Assembly (NCBI RefSeq): GCF_000344805.1
Contig: NC_020453.1
Location: 2,728,001-2,792,000, forward strand
Source: Bradyrhizobium oligotrophicum S58
Lineage (GTDB): Bacteria; Pseudomonadota; Alphaproteobacteria; Rhizobiales; Xanthobacteraceae
Direction of reading: 5' to 3'
DNA: 64,000 bases
Shown: positions 44,031-53,178 of the stretch, piece by piece
Layout: each line of letters begins with the position of its first letter
How positions within the stretch are numbered: the stretch's first letter is position 1
Position numbers and translations under genes: made by a program
Notes under the pieces: model-generated
Databases searched by the model: none
What the model was told of the DNA's origin: nothing
Seen by the model: the letters and a program-made list of their open reading frames with translations, nothing else

Positions 44031-44909
44031 TCAGCGGGACGCGACGGCGTCCGCCCCGTGGCCGCGATGATAGTCGCTCTGTCGCGGCCATGGCCAATCG
44101 GCGAGCGTCGTCCGGTCCGGCTCGAAGATCTCGATTCGCAAGGGGTAGCAGGCCGCGGCGTCGCTCGAATGCGTCGTGCCGCAGTCGCCGCCGGGACACG
44201 CGGACAGCGCGCCGAGCAGATCGATCTCGGCGAACAGCTCGATGAAGTCGCCAGGCCGCACCGGGCTCGCCTTCATGAAATACTGCTGCGTGTCGCGGGT
44301 GAAGCCCGTGCACATGAAGACGTTGAGCACGTCGTGAACGTGATGTTCCACCGTCCGCGGCTCTGCATTCACCGCGCCGGCCAGCGCCCGCGCCAGATTC
44401 GAATGACAGCAGAAATCGTAGTCGGTCCCGCTGAGCAGACGGTTTGTATAGGGATCGCAGCGGGTGCCGATCACGTCGTGGATGCCGGCGCCGTCTGCAT
44501 CGAAGCCATACCAGCCGAGTGTGTCGTGGCTGATCGTGGCCATCGGCCGCAGGCTCGGCATCGTGCTCCACAGCCGGTCGCCGGTCGAGACATGCGTCGC
44601 GTGCAGCGCGCGGGTCTTGCCGCTGAAGAAGCGCTCGGACAGGTCATGCGCGCTCCAGAGGTTGAGGTCACCGACCTGCGGCCCGTCGGTGCAGACGATG
44701 CGAAAGAACTGCCCGCGCGTGACCCGAAAAGCGCGAGCATCGCGCGGCGGCACGATGACCTCACTGACCCGGGTCATGCTCTGCCGCGCGGTCTCGAGCA
44801 TCGCCATATTCGGCGTCGGCAGCGTTCCGGTGGGATAGACGATCGCAGGGCGGGCCGCACGCCGGGCTGCGGCATCAGCGGGTTCGGGCGGACGTTGATG
44901 TAACGGCAT
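44031..44909 (-). CDS. DUF1989 (urea carboxylase-associated) family protein
   Basis: A 292-residue cytosolic protein. Family marks are QVGDLNLWSAHDLSERF near residue 77, TRCDPYTNRLL near 148, NVFMCTGF near 197 and PGGDCG near 240, whose Cys and His residues suggest a metal site. Family members accompany urea carboxylase or guanidine/carboxyguanidine degradation genes, but none is adjacent here. The N-terminal 30 residues are Ala/Pro/Arg-rich and may not be translated. It converges on ahcY. Confidence 0.82.
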   Translation of the reverse strand: MPLHQRPPEPADAAARRAARPAIVYPTGTLPTPNMAMLETARQSMTRVSEVIVPPRDARAFRVTRGQFFRIVCTDGPQVGDLNLWSAHDLSERFFSGKTRALHATHVSTGDRLWSTMPSLRPMATISHDTLGWYGFDADGAGIHDVIGTRCDPYTNRLLSGTDYDFCCHSNLARALAGAVNAEPRTVEHHVHDVLNVFMCTGFTRDTQQYFMKASPVRPGDFIELFAEIDLLGALSACPGGDCGTTHSSDAAACYPLRIEIFEPDRTTLADWPWPRQSDYHRGHGADAVASR

Positions 44910-45036
44910 GGCGATCTCGCAGCGTGGCGGGAATGGGCGACGCCGTCATCATAGCGCGGTCATAGCGTTTCGGCCGGAGCTATCGGCGGAAAGCGCGCGA
45001 CCGTCCCGTGTCGTTCCGCGGCCCCGGCGCTGCGTC

Positions 45037-46074
45037 TTACCCCGTCCGCCGTGTGCCCAGCGCCGAGGCGCGCACAGCCTTGGCGCGCTTGGCCGCGGGG
45101 TGGTCCTGCCTGGCTGCGAGACGCTTGTGCTTTCTCGTCTCGGCCGCAGCCACCTTCACAGCCGGTCCGCGATGCTTGGCGTATTCCTCGCCGTCGACCG
45201 GGCCGACATGCGGCGGGTCGCGGTCGAGATAGGGGCGGCCGACACCAAAACTCCTGCCGTTGGCATCGACCCATTTCCACAGCTGTTCCGTCGCCACCCA
45301 GCGCTGCGCGCGCGTCGCGCCATTGACGCTGACGATGTCGGCCGCGAGGCCATGGCCATAGCCGCCGCGCAGGCTGCCGCCATGATAGGAGCGGTTCGTC
45401 GCGGCCTTCAGGCCGCTGGCGATCTCCTGGCGATAATCGTCGCGGAAGGCGCTGGTGATCCCCGGGCAAAGTCCCGCCTGCTCGGCGGCGTGCAGCGCAT
45501 GAAACAGCTTCAGCTTGAAGCCGCGGTCCATGCCGCCGATCACGTACTCCATCATGGTGCGGCCGACGCGGTCGGCGGCCTTGGGGTCCTTCCAGGTGAA
45601 ATCATTGTCCACCAGCTTGGTGAAGCTTCGCGTCACCTTGACCATGCGGCCCTTGCGCTTGACCGTGACGACGCGGCGCTCGGTCTCCCTGATCTTGTCG
45701 AGCTTCGGCGCGCGCTCATACAGCGCCCACAGATAGCGGTCGACGCAGACGTCGATGACCGGACATTCGTCGAGGATCTCGGTGCGGTCGGCGCTGGCGA
45801 CGGCGGGCTGAGGTGCCTCGGTTGCTGCACTCGGCGGCGCCTGTTCGTCCGGAGCCAGGATGACCGATGGCGTGATCGATGCCGTCGTCAACGCAGGTTC
45901 GGCCGTCGTGGGCTGCGCCGCCATCTGCTCGACCGTCGCGGCCGAAGTGGCCTCTGCGACGTTCGGCGGCGACGTCGCCTCGAGTTCGGCGGCGCCTGCG
46001 GGCCACGCCATGATGCAGCCGGCGAAAACAACCGATCGGCACAACGCACGTGTGGTGAACTGCTGTGAGCTCAT
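45037..46074 (-). CDS. Exported peptidase M15 (VanY-like)-type protein
   Basis: A 345-residue protein with a signal peptide (up to AWPAGAAELE), an Ala/Pro/Thr-rich linker to about residue 90, and a C-terminal domain with ITSAFRDDYRQ near 208, YGHGLAADIVSVNG near 238 and HVGPVDGEEY near 294. The His-x5-Asp and later His match the zinc ligands of D,D-peptidases of family M15, so a peptidoglycan role is likely. It ends in a Lys/Arg/Ala-rich tail. GGGGAGG lies before the ATGs at 46077 and 46074; the second has the better spacing. Confidence 0.75.
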   Translation of the reverse strand: MSSQQFTTRALCRSVVFAGCIMAWPAGAAELEATSPPNVAEATSAATVEQMAAQPTTAEPALTTASITPSVILAPDEQAPPSAATEAPQPAVASADRTEILDECPVIDVCVDRYLWALYERAPKLDKIRETERRVVTVKRKGRMVKVTRSFTKLVDNDFTWKDPKAADRVGRTMMEYVIGGMDRGFKLKLFHALHAAEQAGLCPGITSAFRDDYRQEIASGLKAATNRSYHGGSLRGGYGHGLAADIVSVNGATRAQRWVATEQLWKWVDANGRSFGVGRPYLDRDPPHVGPVDGEEYAKHRGPAVKVAAAETRKHKRLAARQDHPAAKRAKAVRASALGTRRTG

Positions 46075-46372
46075 CATCCGGCCTCCCCAAAATCCCGGCC
46101 CCTGCGAACAGGTGCGGTCAGGCATCCGATACCAACGATTGTTCGGTGCATCGCGGTGAGGCGCAACCACGCAGCGTCGCTGATGCGCAGCTTTTGCGTG
46201 AACTGTGGCTTGTGTGCAACGATCCGAAGTTCCCGGTGTGGCGCCTCGGACTGCTGTTCAGCATGCGCACGCCCCGACGGCGGCGGCGCAGACTCCACGC
46301 CATCACGCCGACAGGTTGCCGCCCGTAGCAGCACGGCGTAGTCTGCCTGTACTGGTTCGGGGAGCTGATGTC
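46075..46372. other. Divergent intergenic region without recognised gene
   Basis: 298 bp between the M15-type gene and the small plus-strand gene at 46373. Several open frames cross it on both strands, but they overlap each other, have no ribosome binding sites and no protein-like composition. It should hold two divergent promoters; none can be pointed out with confidence. Confidence 0.5.
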
Positions 46373-46552
46373 ATGAGCACCATCGAGATCATCATCGGTC
46401 GCACGCGGCTGATCCGGGACTACGCGCCCGATGATTCGATCTGGTCATTGCCCGAAGAGAAACGCGAGCGTCAGGCGCTGGCGGACGTTCAGCGCGATCT
46501 CGCCATCGGTGCGGACCGCTTGGCGCAGACGCCCTACGCCGTACGGGGCTGA
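46373..46552 (+). CDS. Small hypothetical protein (59 residues)
   Basis: MSTIEIIIGRTRLIRDYAPD onward, a soluble charged protein with a probable short beta strand followed by helix (PEEKRERQALADVQRDLAIG). ATG at 46373 has GGGGAG eight bases upstream, which makes translation believable. I do not recognise the family. It converges on the cytochrome b561 gene, ending six bases before that gene's stop. Confidence 0.6.
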   Translation: MSTIEIIIGRTRLIRDYAPDDSIWSLPEEKRERQALADVQRDLAIGADRLAQTPYAVRG

Positions 46553-46558
46553 AAGCCG

Positions 46559-47167
46559 TCAGCGATCGACCGGCGTCGTCGTTGTGCGAGGGCCGCGCCT
46601 CAGCAGCTTGCGTCCCGTCAGCATGGCGCGTGCAAGATTTTCACGCTGCAGCCGGCTGACCAGCACGACACCGGCGACGTGCAGCACGACGAGCGGGATC
46701 AGGAGATACGACGTCGCCTCGTGGGTGTCCTCGACCCACCAGATGCCGAAGAAGCGCACGGTCACCTGCATCGCGCCGGTGGCGGCGGAGACGATGAGCA
46801 GCAGTAGCAGCGCGAGCTGCATCGCGGTCCCGGCGGGGTTGAGGCCGAGATAGCGTCCGGTCCTGCCGCGCCGCAGATTCCACAAATAGGCCGGCGTGGC
46901 GCGCAGCCGGACACCGAGGCTGCGAAAGCGCGAATGGCGTGTGCCGAGTACGCCCCAGACCAAACGAAAAGCGAGCAGTCCGAGGATCGCGTAGCCTGCA
47001 AGCCGGTGCAGGCCGTCATGGACGTTCGGCGTCACCCAGGCGACCAGCACCAGTATTGCCAGCATCCAGTGCCATAGGCGCAAGGGAAGATCCCAGACCT
47101 GCACGGTCTCGGCAGGGTCTGGGTCTCGCAAGCTGGCTCTGGGGTTCGTCCCGTGCATGGTCATCAC
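46559..47167 (-). CDS. Cytochrome b561-type di-haem membrane protein
   Basis: A 202-residue inner-membrane protein with four hydrophobic segments and histidines placed as in bacterial b-type cytochromes: WDLPLRLWHW near residues 25-34, DGLHRLAGYA near 52, and THEATSYLLIPLVVLHVAGV near 147-166. It likely passes electrons between the quinone pool and periplasmic acceptors. It starts 40 bp after the PepSY gene on the same strand, a pairing commonly seen for these cytochromes. Confidence 0.85.
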   Translation of the reverse strand: MMTMHGTNPRASLRDPDPAETVQVWDLPLRLWHWMLAILVLVAWVTPNVHDGLHRLAGYAILGLLAFRLVWGVLGTRHSRFRSLGVRLRATPAYLWNLRRGRTGRYLGLNPAGTAMQLALLLLLIVSAATGAMQVTVRFFGIWWVEDTHEATSYLLIPLVVLHVAGVVLVSRLQRENLARAMLTGRKLLRRGPRTTTTPVDR

Positions 47168-47207
47168 GTCGCGTCATGCAGAGCTGCACGACGCCACGTC
47201 GTTCCAA

Positions 47208-47483
47208 CTACTTGGCGATCGTATGCTTCAGGCTGAGATCCTCCGGGCTGTAGAACAGCTCGTACAGCTTGCCGCCCTTGACGCCGTAGACCTCGTAGCA
47301 GCTGCCCTCGACCTTGGAACGGCGCACCTCGTAGCCGGCGTCCTTGGCCTTCGCCTCGGCCTCGCTGGCCGGCTTCCACGACGCCTTGTCGAGCTTGGTG
47401 CAGTCCTTGTAGCCGTCGGCCATGGCCGGCGTGACGGCGGCGAAGCCAGCGAGTGCGACAGCGGCCGCAATGGTCAGTCTCAT
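47208..47483 (-). CDS. PepSY-domain periplasmic small protein
   Basis: A 91-residue exported protein. The signal peptide ends TPAMA before DGYKDCTKLDKASW, and the mature part shows the PepSY pattern KAKDAGYEVRRSKVEGSCYE, then YGVKGGKLYELFYSPEDLS. Two cysteines could form a disulphide. ATG at 47483 follows GGAGGG. PepSY proteins next to b-type cytochromes are thought to assist them; the exact role is unknown. Confidence 0.85.
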   Translation of the reverse strand: MRLTIAAAVALAGFAAVTPAMADGYKDCTKLDKASWKPASEAEAKAKDAGYEVRRSKVEGSCYEVYGVKGGKLYELFYSPEDLSLKHTIAK

Positions 47484-47668
47484 CAATCCCTCCAATGAGC
47501 AAATTCAAAACACGATGCATCGTGGGCTCAGTGGAGACGGCAATGGCGAGGAGCTGTCAACGGAGCGGCAGCTGGAATTGCTCTTAGAGCTCTTCCAGAT
47601 TCGTGAGGGAGCTACGATTCAAGGGGCGCGATGAAAGCCGTCGCACCCGCGACGTTAAGTCTCGCTGA

Positions 47669-48370
47669 TCACTTGAAGCCCAGCGCCGCATGCCAGACTG
47701 CCTCGAACTCGGAAGCCGAGATGTCGTGGGCGGCAAATCCGGGAACGGCATTGATTTCGGAGATGGTCGAAATCGGGCCCTCGGGCATCATGTCGCGCCA
47801 GTTGGCATGGGCGTAGCTGCAGGTTTCGAGACGGCTGTCGCCATACTTCCTGATCCACCGCAGCGGATAGCGATCACGGTCGAGTTCGCCATAGCACTCG
47901 ATCTCAAAATCCTCGTCCCGGGGATTGATTGTGTGCATATAGCTGTCCGGCGGTCCAACGGAGGGCGGCGGTGGCAGGGCGCGCGGGTACTTGATGAAGT
48001 CGAGAGCAAATTGTTGACTTTCTGCCGGAGCTATCCAGCTCGTGTCATGCTCCGTCAGCGCAAGCGTCCTAAGGATTTCGGTGAGCAATACGGCAACCCC
48101 ATGTGTGGCGAGCTCGAAGCCCTCGATGTAGGCCGTCGGCCCCCTCCCGCCGTGATGTTCGATCGCGTGACGCAGCTCCATGAGAAGAATAATGCGACCT
48201 GAGGCGAGCCTGAGCAGCACGCCCGATGCTTCGCCGAGGCAGTCCTCGTCCCAGGTCTCGACGGTCCAGCCATGGTTCGCTGCCAGATCGGCAAGCCGCC
48301 GCGACATGGTCACGATCGGCATGTCGACGTTCGGAAAGCGATAGTCAAAGACCTGTTCGACGGGCGGCAT
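47669..48370 (-). CDS. Hypothetical protein with DUF6881/immunity-like C-terminal region
   Basis: About 233 residues from ATG at 48370 (MPPVEQVFDYRFPNVDMPIV); the frame is open to 48481, but the extra 37 codons overlap a small plus-strand frame and lack a ribosome binding site. The C-terminal part (ECYGELDRDRYPLRWIRKYG, then LETCSYAHANWRDMMPEGPI) resembles the DUF6881 pattern, seen in immunity proteins of polymorphic toxin systems. The N-terminal part is unrecognised. No toxin gene is adjacent, so this would be an orphan immunity-like gene. The family call is from memory. Confidence 0.6.
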   Translation of the reverse strand: MPPVEQVFDYRFPNVDMPIVTMSRRLADLAANHGWTVETWDEDCLGEASGVLLRLASGRIILLMELRHAIEHHGGRGPTAYIEGFELATHGVAVLLTEILRTLALTEHDTSWIAPAESQQFALDFIKYPRALPPPPSVGPPDSYMHTINPRDEDFEIECYGELDRDRYPLRWIRKYGDSRLETCSYAHANWRDMMPEGPISTISEINAVPGFAAHDISASEFEAVWHAALGFK

Positions 48371-48449
48371 GGCAGAGGGCTCGCTATTGATCCATCGTCG
48401 CGAGCGCGGCGCGATCGGGGTATCGCATAGGACGGGAAGGATCTCTGCC

Positions 48450-48584
48450 ATGAGGATATCTGTCAATCTGGGACTGGTCATGCAGGTGACGGAGCCCGGC
48501 CACGACGAAGCGAAAGAAGCCGATTACGCGATTGCTCTGTCCGGCGTGGACGTCAACCATCTGGACGCCGTCGTCACGATCTGA
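48450..48584 (+). CDS. Small hypothetical protein (44 residues), doubtful
   Basis: A 44-residue frame (MRISVNLGLVMQVTEPGHDE onward, ending LDAVVTI) with GGGAAGG about eight bases before ATG 48450. The ribosome binding site and acidic, soluble composition favour a real gene, but it is short and unrecognised. It is divergent from the immunity-like gene. Confidence 0.4.
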   Translation: MRISVNLGLVMQVTEPGHDEAKEADYAIALSGVDVNHLDAVVTI

Positions 48585-48746
48585 CACAAATATGCGATGA
48601 CCTCTCGCGTCCACATTGCAGCCGCTGCCATTCGCAGCCGAATTACCGACCCGGCCTGATCCGTCGGGCCGGGCGAGTCTGCCTGTGAACATCGTCCGTG
48701 AACGTCCTAGGCGTCCGAGGCGGCGCCGCGCGTGAGGTCTGCATCC

Positions 48747-49238
48747 ATGTCTCCCAACCCACCCACGCTGCACCTCGTGTGCGGCAAGATCGCCGCTGGC
48801 AAATCGACGCTCACGGCCGAGCTAGCCCGGCGCCCGAGCACCGTCGTGGTCGCGGAGGATGAATGGCTGGCGCGGCTCTATCCCGGTGAGCAGACCACCC
48901 TGGCCGACTACGTACGCAATTCGTCACGGCTCCGTGCCGTGATGGGGCCGCATGTGGTGGCGCTGCTGCGCGCCGGCGTCTCGGTCGTGCTCGACTTTCC
49001 CGCCAACACGGTCAAGAGCCGCGCCTGGATGCGCGACCTGTTCGAAGCGGCCGGCGCGCCGCATCGGCTGCACCATCTCGACGTGCCCGACGAGGTCTGC
49101 AAGGCGCGGCTGCGCGCGCGCAACGCGGAGGGGCGCCACGCCTTTACGGTCACCGACGAGGAGTTCGATCTGTTCACCTCCTACTTCGTGGCGCCCACGG
49201 CTGAGGAAGGATTCGACGTGATCGTACATCGGCCGTAA
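48747..49238 (+). CDS. P-loop ATPase/kinase-like protein (zeta-toxin-like AAA domain)
   Basis: A 163-residue soluble protein with Walker A GKIAAGKST at about residues 14-22, a probable Walker B VSVVLDFP near 80, and a lid region with arginines (KARLRARNAEG near 118). The family phosphorylates small molecules such as sugars or nucleosides, and some members modify antibiotics; the substrate is unknown. ATG at 48747 is chosen from the P-loop spacing; another ATG lies five codons upstream. The next gene starts 24 bp downstream. Confidence 0.8.
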   Translation: MSPNPPTLHLVCGKIAAGKSTLTAELARRPSTVVVAEDEWLARLYPGEQTTLADYVRNSSRLRAVMGPHVVALLRAGVSVVLDFPANTVKSRAWMRDLFEAAGAPHRLHHLDVPDEVCKARLRARNAEGRHAFTVTDEEFDLFTSYFVAPTAEEGFDVIVHRP

Positions 49239-49262
49239 CGTCGGGGAGGGGGAGATCGGGTC

Positions 49263-50513
49263 ATGCGCACGGTGTCGGCGTTGCTCGCGGCGGTGGTGGT
49301 TGTGATGATGCGATTTGCTGTTGCCCAGCCGCTGACGGTCGATCCGGAGACGATCGTGCCGCTGCCGCCGGCGTTCGAGATCGAGCCGCCGGCGCCGGAC
49401 GTCCCACCTGACATGGCGCGCTTTCTCGGCGCATGGATCGGCACCTGGCACGACGACCGCCACATCCTGGTGGTCGAGCGCATCCGCGCCGATGGGCGCG
49501 CGAATGTGGTGTTCGCGCAGTCGGACTCCGCGTTCTACGGCGCCAATCGCGAATGGTGGCGCGACGAGGCCGTGATCACCGACGGCGTGCTGGTGATGAC
49601 CGGCTTTCGCATTTTCCGTTACGCGTTCGACGGTCCGGATCGGCTGTTCATGACGGCGACCCTCAAGAACGGCGGTGTCACCTCCGGCGCACTGGTTCGC
49701 GCTGACGCGGCGCACCTGGCCGCCGGCGCGCGGCCGGATGACTGGCCCTGGCCGGGCGAGCGGGTCTGGATCCCGCATCTCACGCTGCGGACGCCCGACG
49801 GCAGCCGGCCGATCAGGATGGAGGCGACCTATTACCCGCCACCGGGGCCGGGGCCGGCACCGCTCGCGATCTTCACCCACGGCTCCGATGTCGGCCGCAA
49901 TCAGCTGCGCAGCTGGTCGTTCGCGACCGAGGCGCACTGGCTGCGCGACAACGGCTTTGCCGTGCTGACGTTCATGCGGCGTGGCCGCGGCCGCTCCGAG
50001 GGCATCAATGGCGAGGAGGATTTTGGCAGGGACCATGATGGCCATCTCATCGACGTCTCGGCCGGGGTGGCGCAAGCGGTCGAGGATCTGGACTCCGCGA
50101 TCGCCTTCGGCCGCACCTTGCCGGGCGTGCGTGCCGGGCCGGTGCTGCTCGCCGGACAGTCGCGTGGCGGCTTTCTCGCCATGCATTATGCCGGCCTGAA
50201 ACCCGCGGAAGTGATGGGTGTCGTGAATGTCGTCGGCGGCTGGTACCCTTACGGTCCCGTCACCACGCCGTACTACGCCAATGCCGGCCGCGGCGCCGCC
50301 GGCAAGGTGCCGCAGCTCTGGCTTTACGCCGACAACGACCGGCTCTATCCGGAGACGCTGATCAAGGAGTATCACGCGGCCTTCGCGGCCGCCGGCGGCA
50401 CCGTCCGCTTCGAGCTGCTGCACGGCGTGCCCGGCGACGGCCATCTGCTGCGACTCTATCCCGACCGCTGGCGCGCCGTCGGCGATGCGTTCCTGGCGTC
50501 GCTCGCGAAGTAA
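49263..50513 (+). CDS. Exported alpha/beta-hydrolase fold protein
   Basis: A 416-residue protein with a signal peptide (ending RFAVAQ), a proline-rich linker, a lipocalin-like N-terminal part (LGAWIGTWHDDRHILVVERI near 55-74) and a C-terminal alpha/beta hydrolase. The nucleophile elbow is AGQSRGG (Ser near 300), with a likely Asp in YADNDRLY and His in GDGHLLRL near the end. Substrate unknown; a peptidase or esterase (dienelactone-hydrolase-like) role is possible. The DUF1311 gene follows after 13 bp. Confidence 0.82.
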   Translation: MRTVSALLAAVVVVMMRFAVAQPLTVDPETIVPLPPAFEIEPPAPDVPPDMARFLGAWIGTWHDDRHILVVERIRADGRANVVFAQSDSAFYGANREWWRDEAVITDGVLVMTGFRIFRYAFDGPDRLFMTATLKNGGVTSGALVRADAAHLAAGARPDDWPWPGERVWIPHLTLRTPDGSRPIRMEATYYPPPGPGPAPLAIFTHGSDVGRNQLRSWSFATEAHWLRDNGFAVLTFMRRGRGRSEGINGEEDFGRDHDGHLIDVSAGVAQAVEDLDSAIAFGRTLPGVRAGPVLLAGQSRGGFLAMHYAGLKPAEVMGVVNVVGGWYPYGPVTTPYYANAGRGAAGKVPQLWLYADNDRLYPETLIKEYHAAFAAAGGTVRFELLHGVPGDGHLLRLYPDRWRAVGDAFLASLAK

Positions 50514-50526
50514 GTGAGAGATTCTT

Positions 50527-51387
50527 ATGAGAATAGTCGTCTATGCTCTGGTGCTCGCCTCCGGTCTTGGGCTGGCGCCACAGGCGCTCGCCCTTGATTG
50601 CGGGAAGGCGCAGCAGCCGGTCGACAAGACCATCTGTTCCACGCCGGCGCTGAAGAAGGCGGACGACGCCATGAGCGCCGCCTATTTCAAGCTGCTGCGC
50701 GAGACGACAGACCCTGATTTCCACGAGGCGCTGATTCGCAGCCAGCGGCGCTGGCTCAAGGTGCGGTCCGGCGGCGTCGATCGGTTCGGCGCCGCCGAGA
50801 GCGATCCTGACGCGCAACAGGATGACGCCAGCGTCCTATTGGGGTTCACGCGCAATCGGTTGGCCGAGCTGCAGTCCGGCAGGCTCATCCGCACCATGGA
50901 GCGACAGCGGGCCGCGGCTGCGAAGGACAGCGGTGGCGCTTTCGCCGGCTACGATACGGCCTGCTACGTCTTGCCGCCGCCTTACGGCCGCTGGAGTTTT
51001 TCATGCTTCAGCACAGCTCACCGCCAGCAGCATGACCGCATCTGCAGTGTGTCCACGGAGTGGGCCACCGGTCACATGACGGAATACCGGTATCTCAGCG
51101 TCGCGAAGGACGGCCGCCCGGTCCTTGTTGCAGGCTGCTCAGCTGGAGAATCCGACGTCGAGCGCTGCCCCGAGCCCGACGATGATGCCGAGGCGAAAGC
51201 GATCGCGCATTGGAATACGGCGCCTTCGAACGCGAGCTACGTTGCGCCTCGGCCCGACCAGCTCTGGAAATATGATCCCGATGTCGATCCGGAGCCCATT
51301 GCCGCTCCATGGATGCAGGACTGCCTGTTCGCGCCGGCGTTTCCGCCGCCGGGGCAGAGCCGATCGGCGCCGGCAGCCAAGCCGTGA
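50527..51387 (+). CDS. Exported protein with LprI-like (DUF1311) N-terminal domain
   Basis: A 286-residue protein. The signal peptide ends PQALA before LDCGKAQQPVDKTICSTPAL, and the DUF1311/lysozyme-inhibitor-like pattern (two cysteines, DxxMxxxYxxL, QRRWL) covers residues 20-90. The rest, with several Cys residues, is unrecognised. It is likely periplasmic and probably co-transcribed with the alpha/beta hydrolase. Related domains inhibit lysozyme, but that is not established for this protein. Confidence 0.78.
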   Translation: MRIVVYALVLASGLGLAPQALALDCGKAQQPVDKTICSTPALKKADDAMSAAYFKLLRETTDPDFHEALIRSQRRWLKVRSGGVDRFGAAESDPDAQQDDASVLLGFTRNRLAELQSGRLIRTMERQRAAAAKDSGGAFAGYDTACYVLPPPYGRWSFSCFSTAHRQQHDRICSVSTEWATGHMTEYRYLSVAKDGRPVLVAGCSAGESDVERCPEPDDDAEAKAIAHWNTAPSNASYVAPRPDQLWKYDPDVDPEPIAAPWMQDCLFAPAFPPPGQSRSAPAAKP

Positions 51388-51414
51388 TGGCGGCCCAAGC
51401 TGCGCGGGCCGGCT

Positions 51415-52147
51415 TTAATCGCTTTCCAACCCGATCCTGAACCTCCGATTCTGCCGTCCCTTGTTGTCCACCTTGAGAATGCGCACCCGTCGCGCGTGCG
51501 CCGTCGAGACCAAGTGCGTGCCGCCGCAGGCCTGGCGGTCGAGGCCGTCGATGTCGACGATGCGGATCAGGCCGTCGGCCTTGGCGCGGCGGCGCGACCG
51601 ATTTGGCGCGAAACAGCCCGGCGGTGGCTTGCGCGTCGTCATAGGGCATGTCGAAGGCGCGCACCGGGCGATCGTCGGAGATCGCGGCGTTCACGGCGTT
51701 CTCCACCGCGCGCAACTGTTCGGGCGCGACCTTGGGCAGGTCGAAGTCGATGCTGAACTCGTCGTTACAGGTCATGCGGACGCCGGTCAGCAGCGCGCCG
51801 TCGAACAGTGTGTAGACGGCGCTGTTGACGAGATGCGCCACGGTGTGCTGCTCGCTCATGCGCTGCCGGAACGCCGGATCGACGCGCAGCGCGATCGAGC
51901 CGTCCGGGATGGCGTCGTCACCGATCAGGTGCCAGATGCCTTCCGCGGTTGGCTCGAAGCCCGTGACGTCGCGGACGAGACCGTTCCATGTGATTTTGCC
52001 GCGGTCCGGCAGCTGGCCGCCGCCGCCGGGATAGAACGGCGAATGGGCCACCAGCACCGCGCCGGGGCGCGCGTCGAGCGCCGTGATGTCAAGCTCCAGC
52101 ACGTCGGAATGATCGACGGCGTAGGGGCGGGGCAGGAAGTCGGTCAT
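51415..52147 (-). pseudogene. Alanyl-tRNA editing protein (AlaX-like), disrupted by a +1 frameshift
   Basis: Trans-editing hydrolase that clears mischarged Ser- or Gly-tRNA(Ala). Residues 1 to about 182 read normally from ATG 52147 (SPFYPGGGGQLPDRG, then the zinc motif HTVAHL). The frame then breaks within GTCGCGCCGCCGCGCC (about 51590-51605), and the end of the protein (AKADGLIRIVDIDGLDRQAC, CGGTHL, ending IGLESD) is in the next frame, stopping at 51415. The total of 733 bases is 3n+1, as for one extra base. Both halves of the zinc site are preserved, so this is either a very recent lesion or a sequencing error in a GC-rich run. Confidence 0.85.
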
Positions 52148-52168
52148 TCAAAGAGCCTCGTTTGCAGA

Positions 52169-52251
52169 GTAGCCCGGATGAGCGCAGCGACATCCGGGTT
52201 CACCGGGACGGCGCGTGAAACCCCGCATATCGCTGCGCTCATGCGGGCTAC
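52169..52251. repeat. Intergenic palindromic element (GTAGCCCGGATGAGCGCAGCG family)
   Basis: GTAGCCCG and CGGGCTAC ends are exact inverted repeats; GATGAGCGCAGCGA and TCGCTGCGCTCATGC form the inner arms. It lies between the AlaX-like gene and the membrane-protein gene. Confidence 0.88.
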
Positions 52252-52309
52252 GAAGCCTCTCTGGACATACGCAGCATCGCCACTCTGCGCAAATTCCCCA
52301 TCTTGCCCT

Positions 52310-53029
52310 TCACCGGCACGCCGCGACCGTGAACCACGCCATGCCGAACGCGCCGTCGTGCAGGCGGAGGCAGACGGTGTCGCCGGGTTGCAGCCGCTCA
52401 TACAGCTCCTGCTGCACATGCGCGTCGGTCGGTGTCGCGAACGGGCCCCAGGGCTCCAGCGTGAGCTGATAGGTCGCAAGCCGGCTGTGGCCGAGATGCT
52501 TGGCGAGCACGCGACTGCGCAGCAGCGCCGGCGCGGAGTGGTCGAGCGCGGCGTTGAACTGGCCGAGCGCACCGAACGCATAGGCGCCGACGAACAAAGC
52601 GGCGAGCAGCAGCCGCCAGCCGCGCCGGCGCAGCTGGGTCTCGAACCGGGCGGCGACGATCAGGAAGATGATCGCGACCGCGATCGTAAAGGCCGTCAGC
52701 GGCAGCCAGCTGACGAGGTTGACGTCCGACAGCGTGCGCGCGGCGAGCGTGCCGGCCGCCACGATGCAGCCGGTGCCGAGATTGGCGCCGTAGCCCGAGC
52801 CGAGACCGATCCGGAACCGGTCGGGGAAGCGCAAGGTGAGGATCAGCGCCAGCAGCGGGACGATGGTGACCACTGCGATCAGCTGGCCGGCTGGAAAGCT
52901 CGGGAACAGCGACCAGGCCGCGAGTCCGATCGTGGCGATCGAAAAGCCGAGGCCGACGCGCTGCGCCTGCACACCGCTGCGGTCCCGGCTGTCGCCGGGC
53001 CTGTCGTCGCGCGGGTGGGGGTGGTCCAT
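52310..53029 (-). CDS. Hypothetical membrane protein
   Basis: A 239-residue protein with a charged N-terminus (MDHPHPRDDRPGDSRDRSG), four hydrophobic segments between residues about 28 and 150, and a C-terminal soluble part (LTLEPWGPFATPTDAHVQQE, then LQPGDTVCLRLHDGAFGMAW) probably on the periplasmic side. Codon usage and composition look genuine. I do not recognise the family. It is divergent from the Baeyer-Villiger-type gene. Confidence 0.7.
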   Translation of the reverse strand: MDHPHPRDDRPGDSRDRSGVQAQRVGLGFSIATIGLAAWSLFPSFPAGQLIAVVTIVPLLALILTLRFPDRFRIGLGSGYGANLGTGCIVAAGTLAARTLSDVNLVSWLPLTAFTIAVAIIFLIVAARFETQLRRRGWRLLLAALFVGAYAFGALGQFNAALDHSAPALLRSRVLAKHLGHSRLATYQLTLEPWGPFATPTDAHVQQELYERLQPGDTVCLRLHDGAFGMAWFTVAACR

Positions 53030-53178
53030 CGCCAGATCCGTCTCGAGGGTGTTCTCCGCTGATAGCGGAGGAGGGTTGACCGAATGCGAACGTGCCGCCG
53101 ATTTGACAGCGACAGGCCGGGTTGCGACTGTCTACAGGCAAACCAAGAAGCTCGACCAGGGAACGCCAGGAAAACCTC

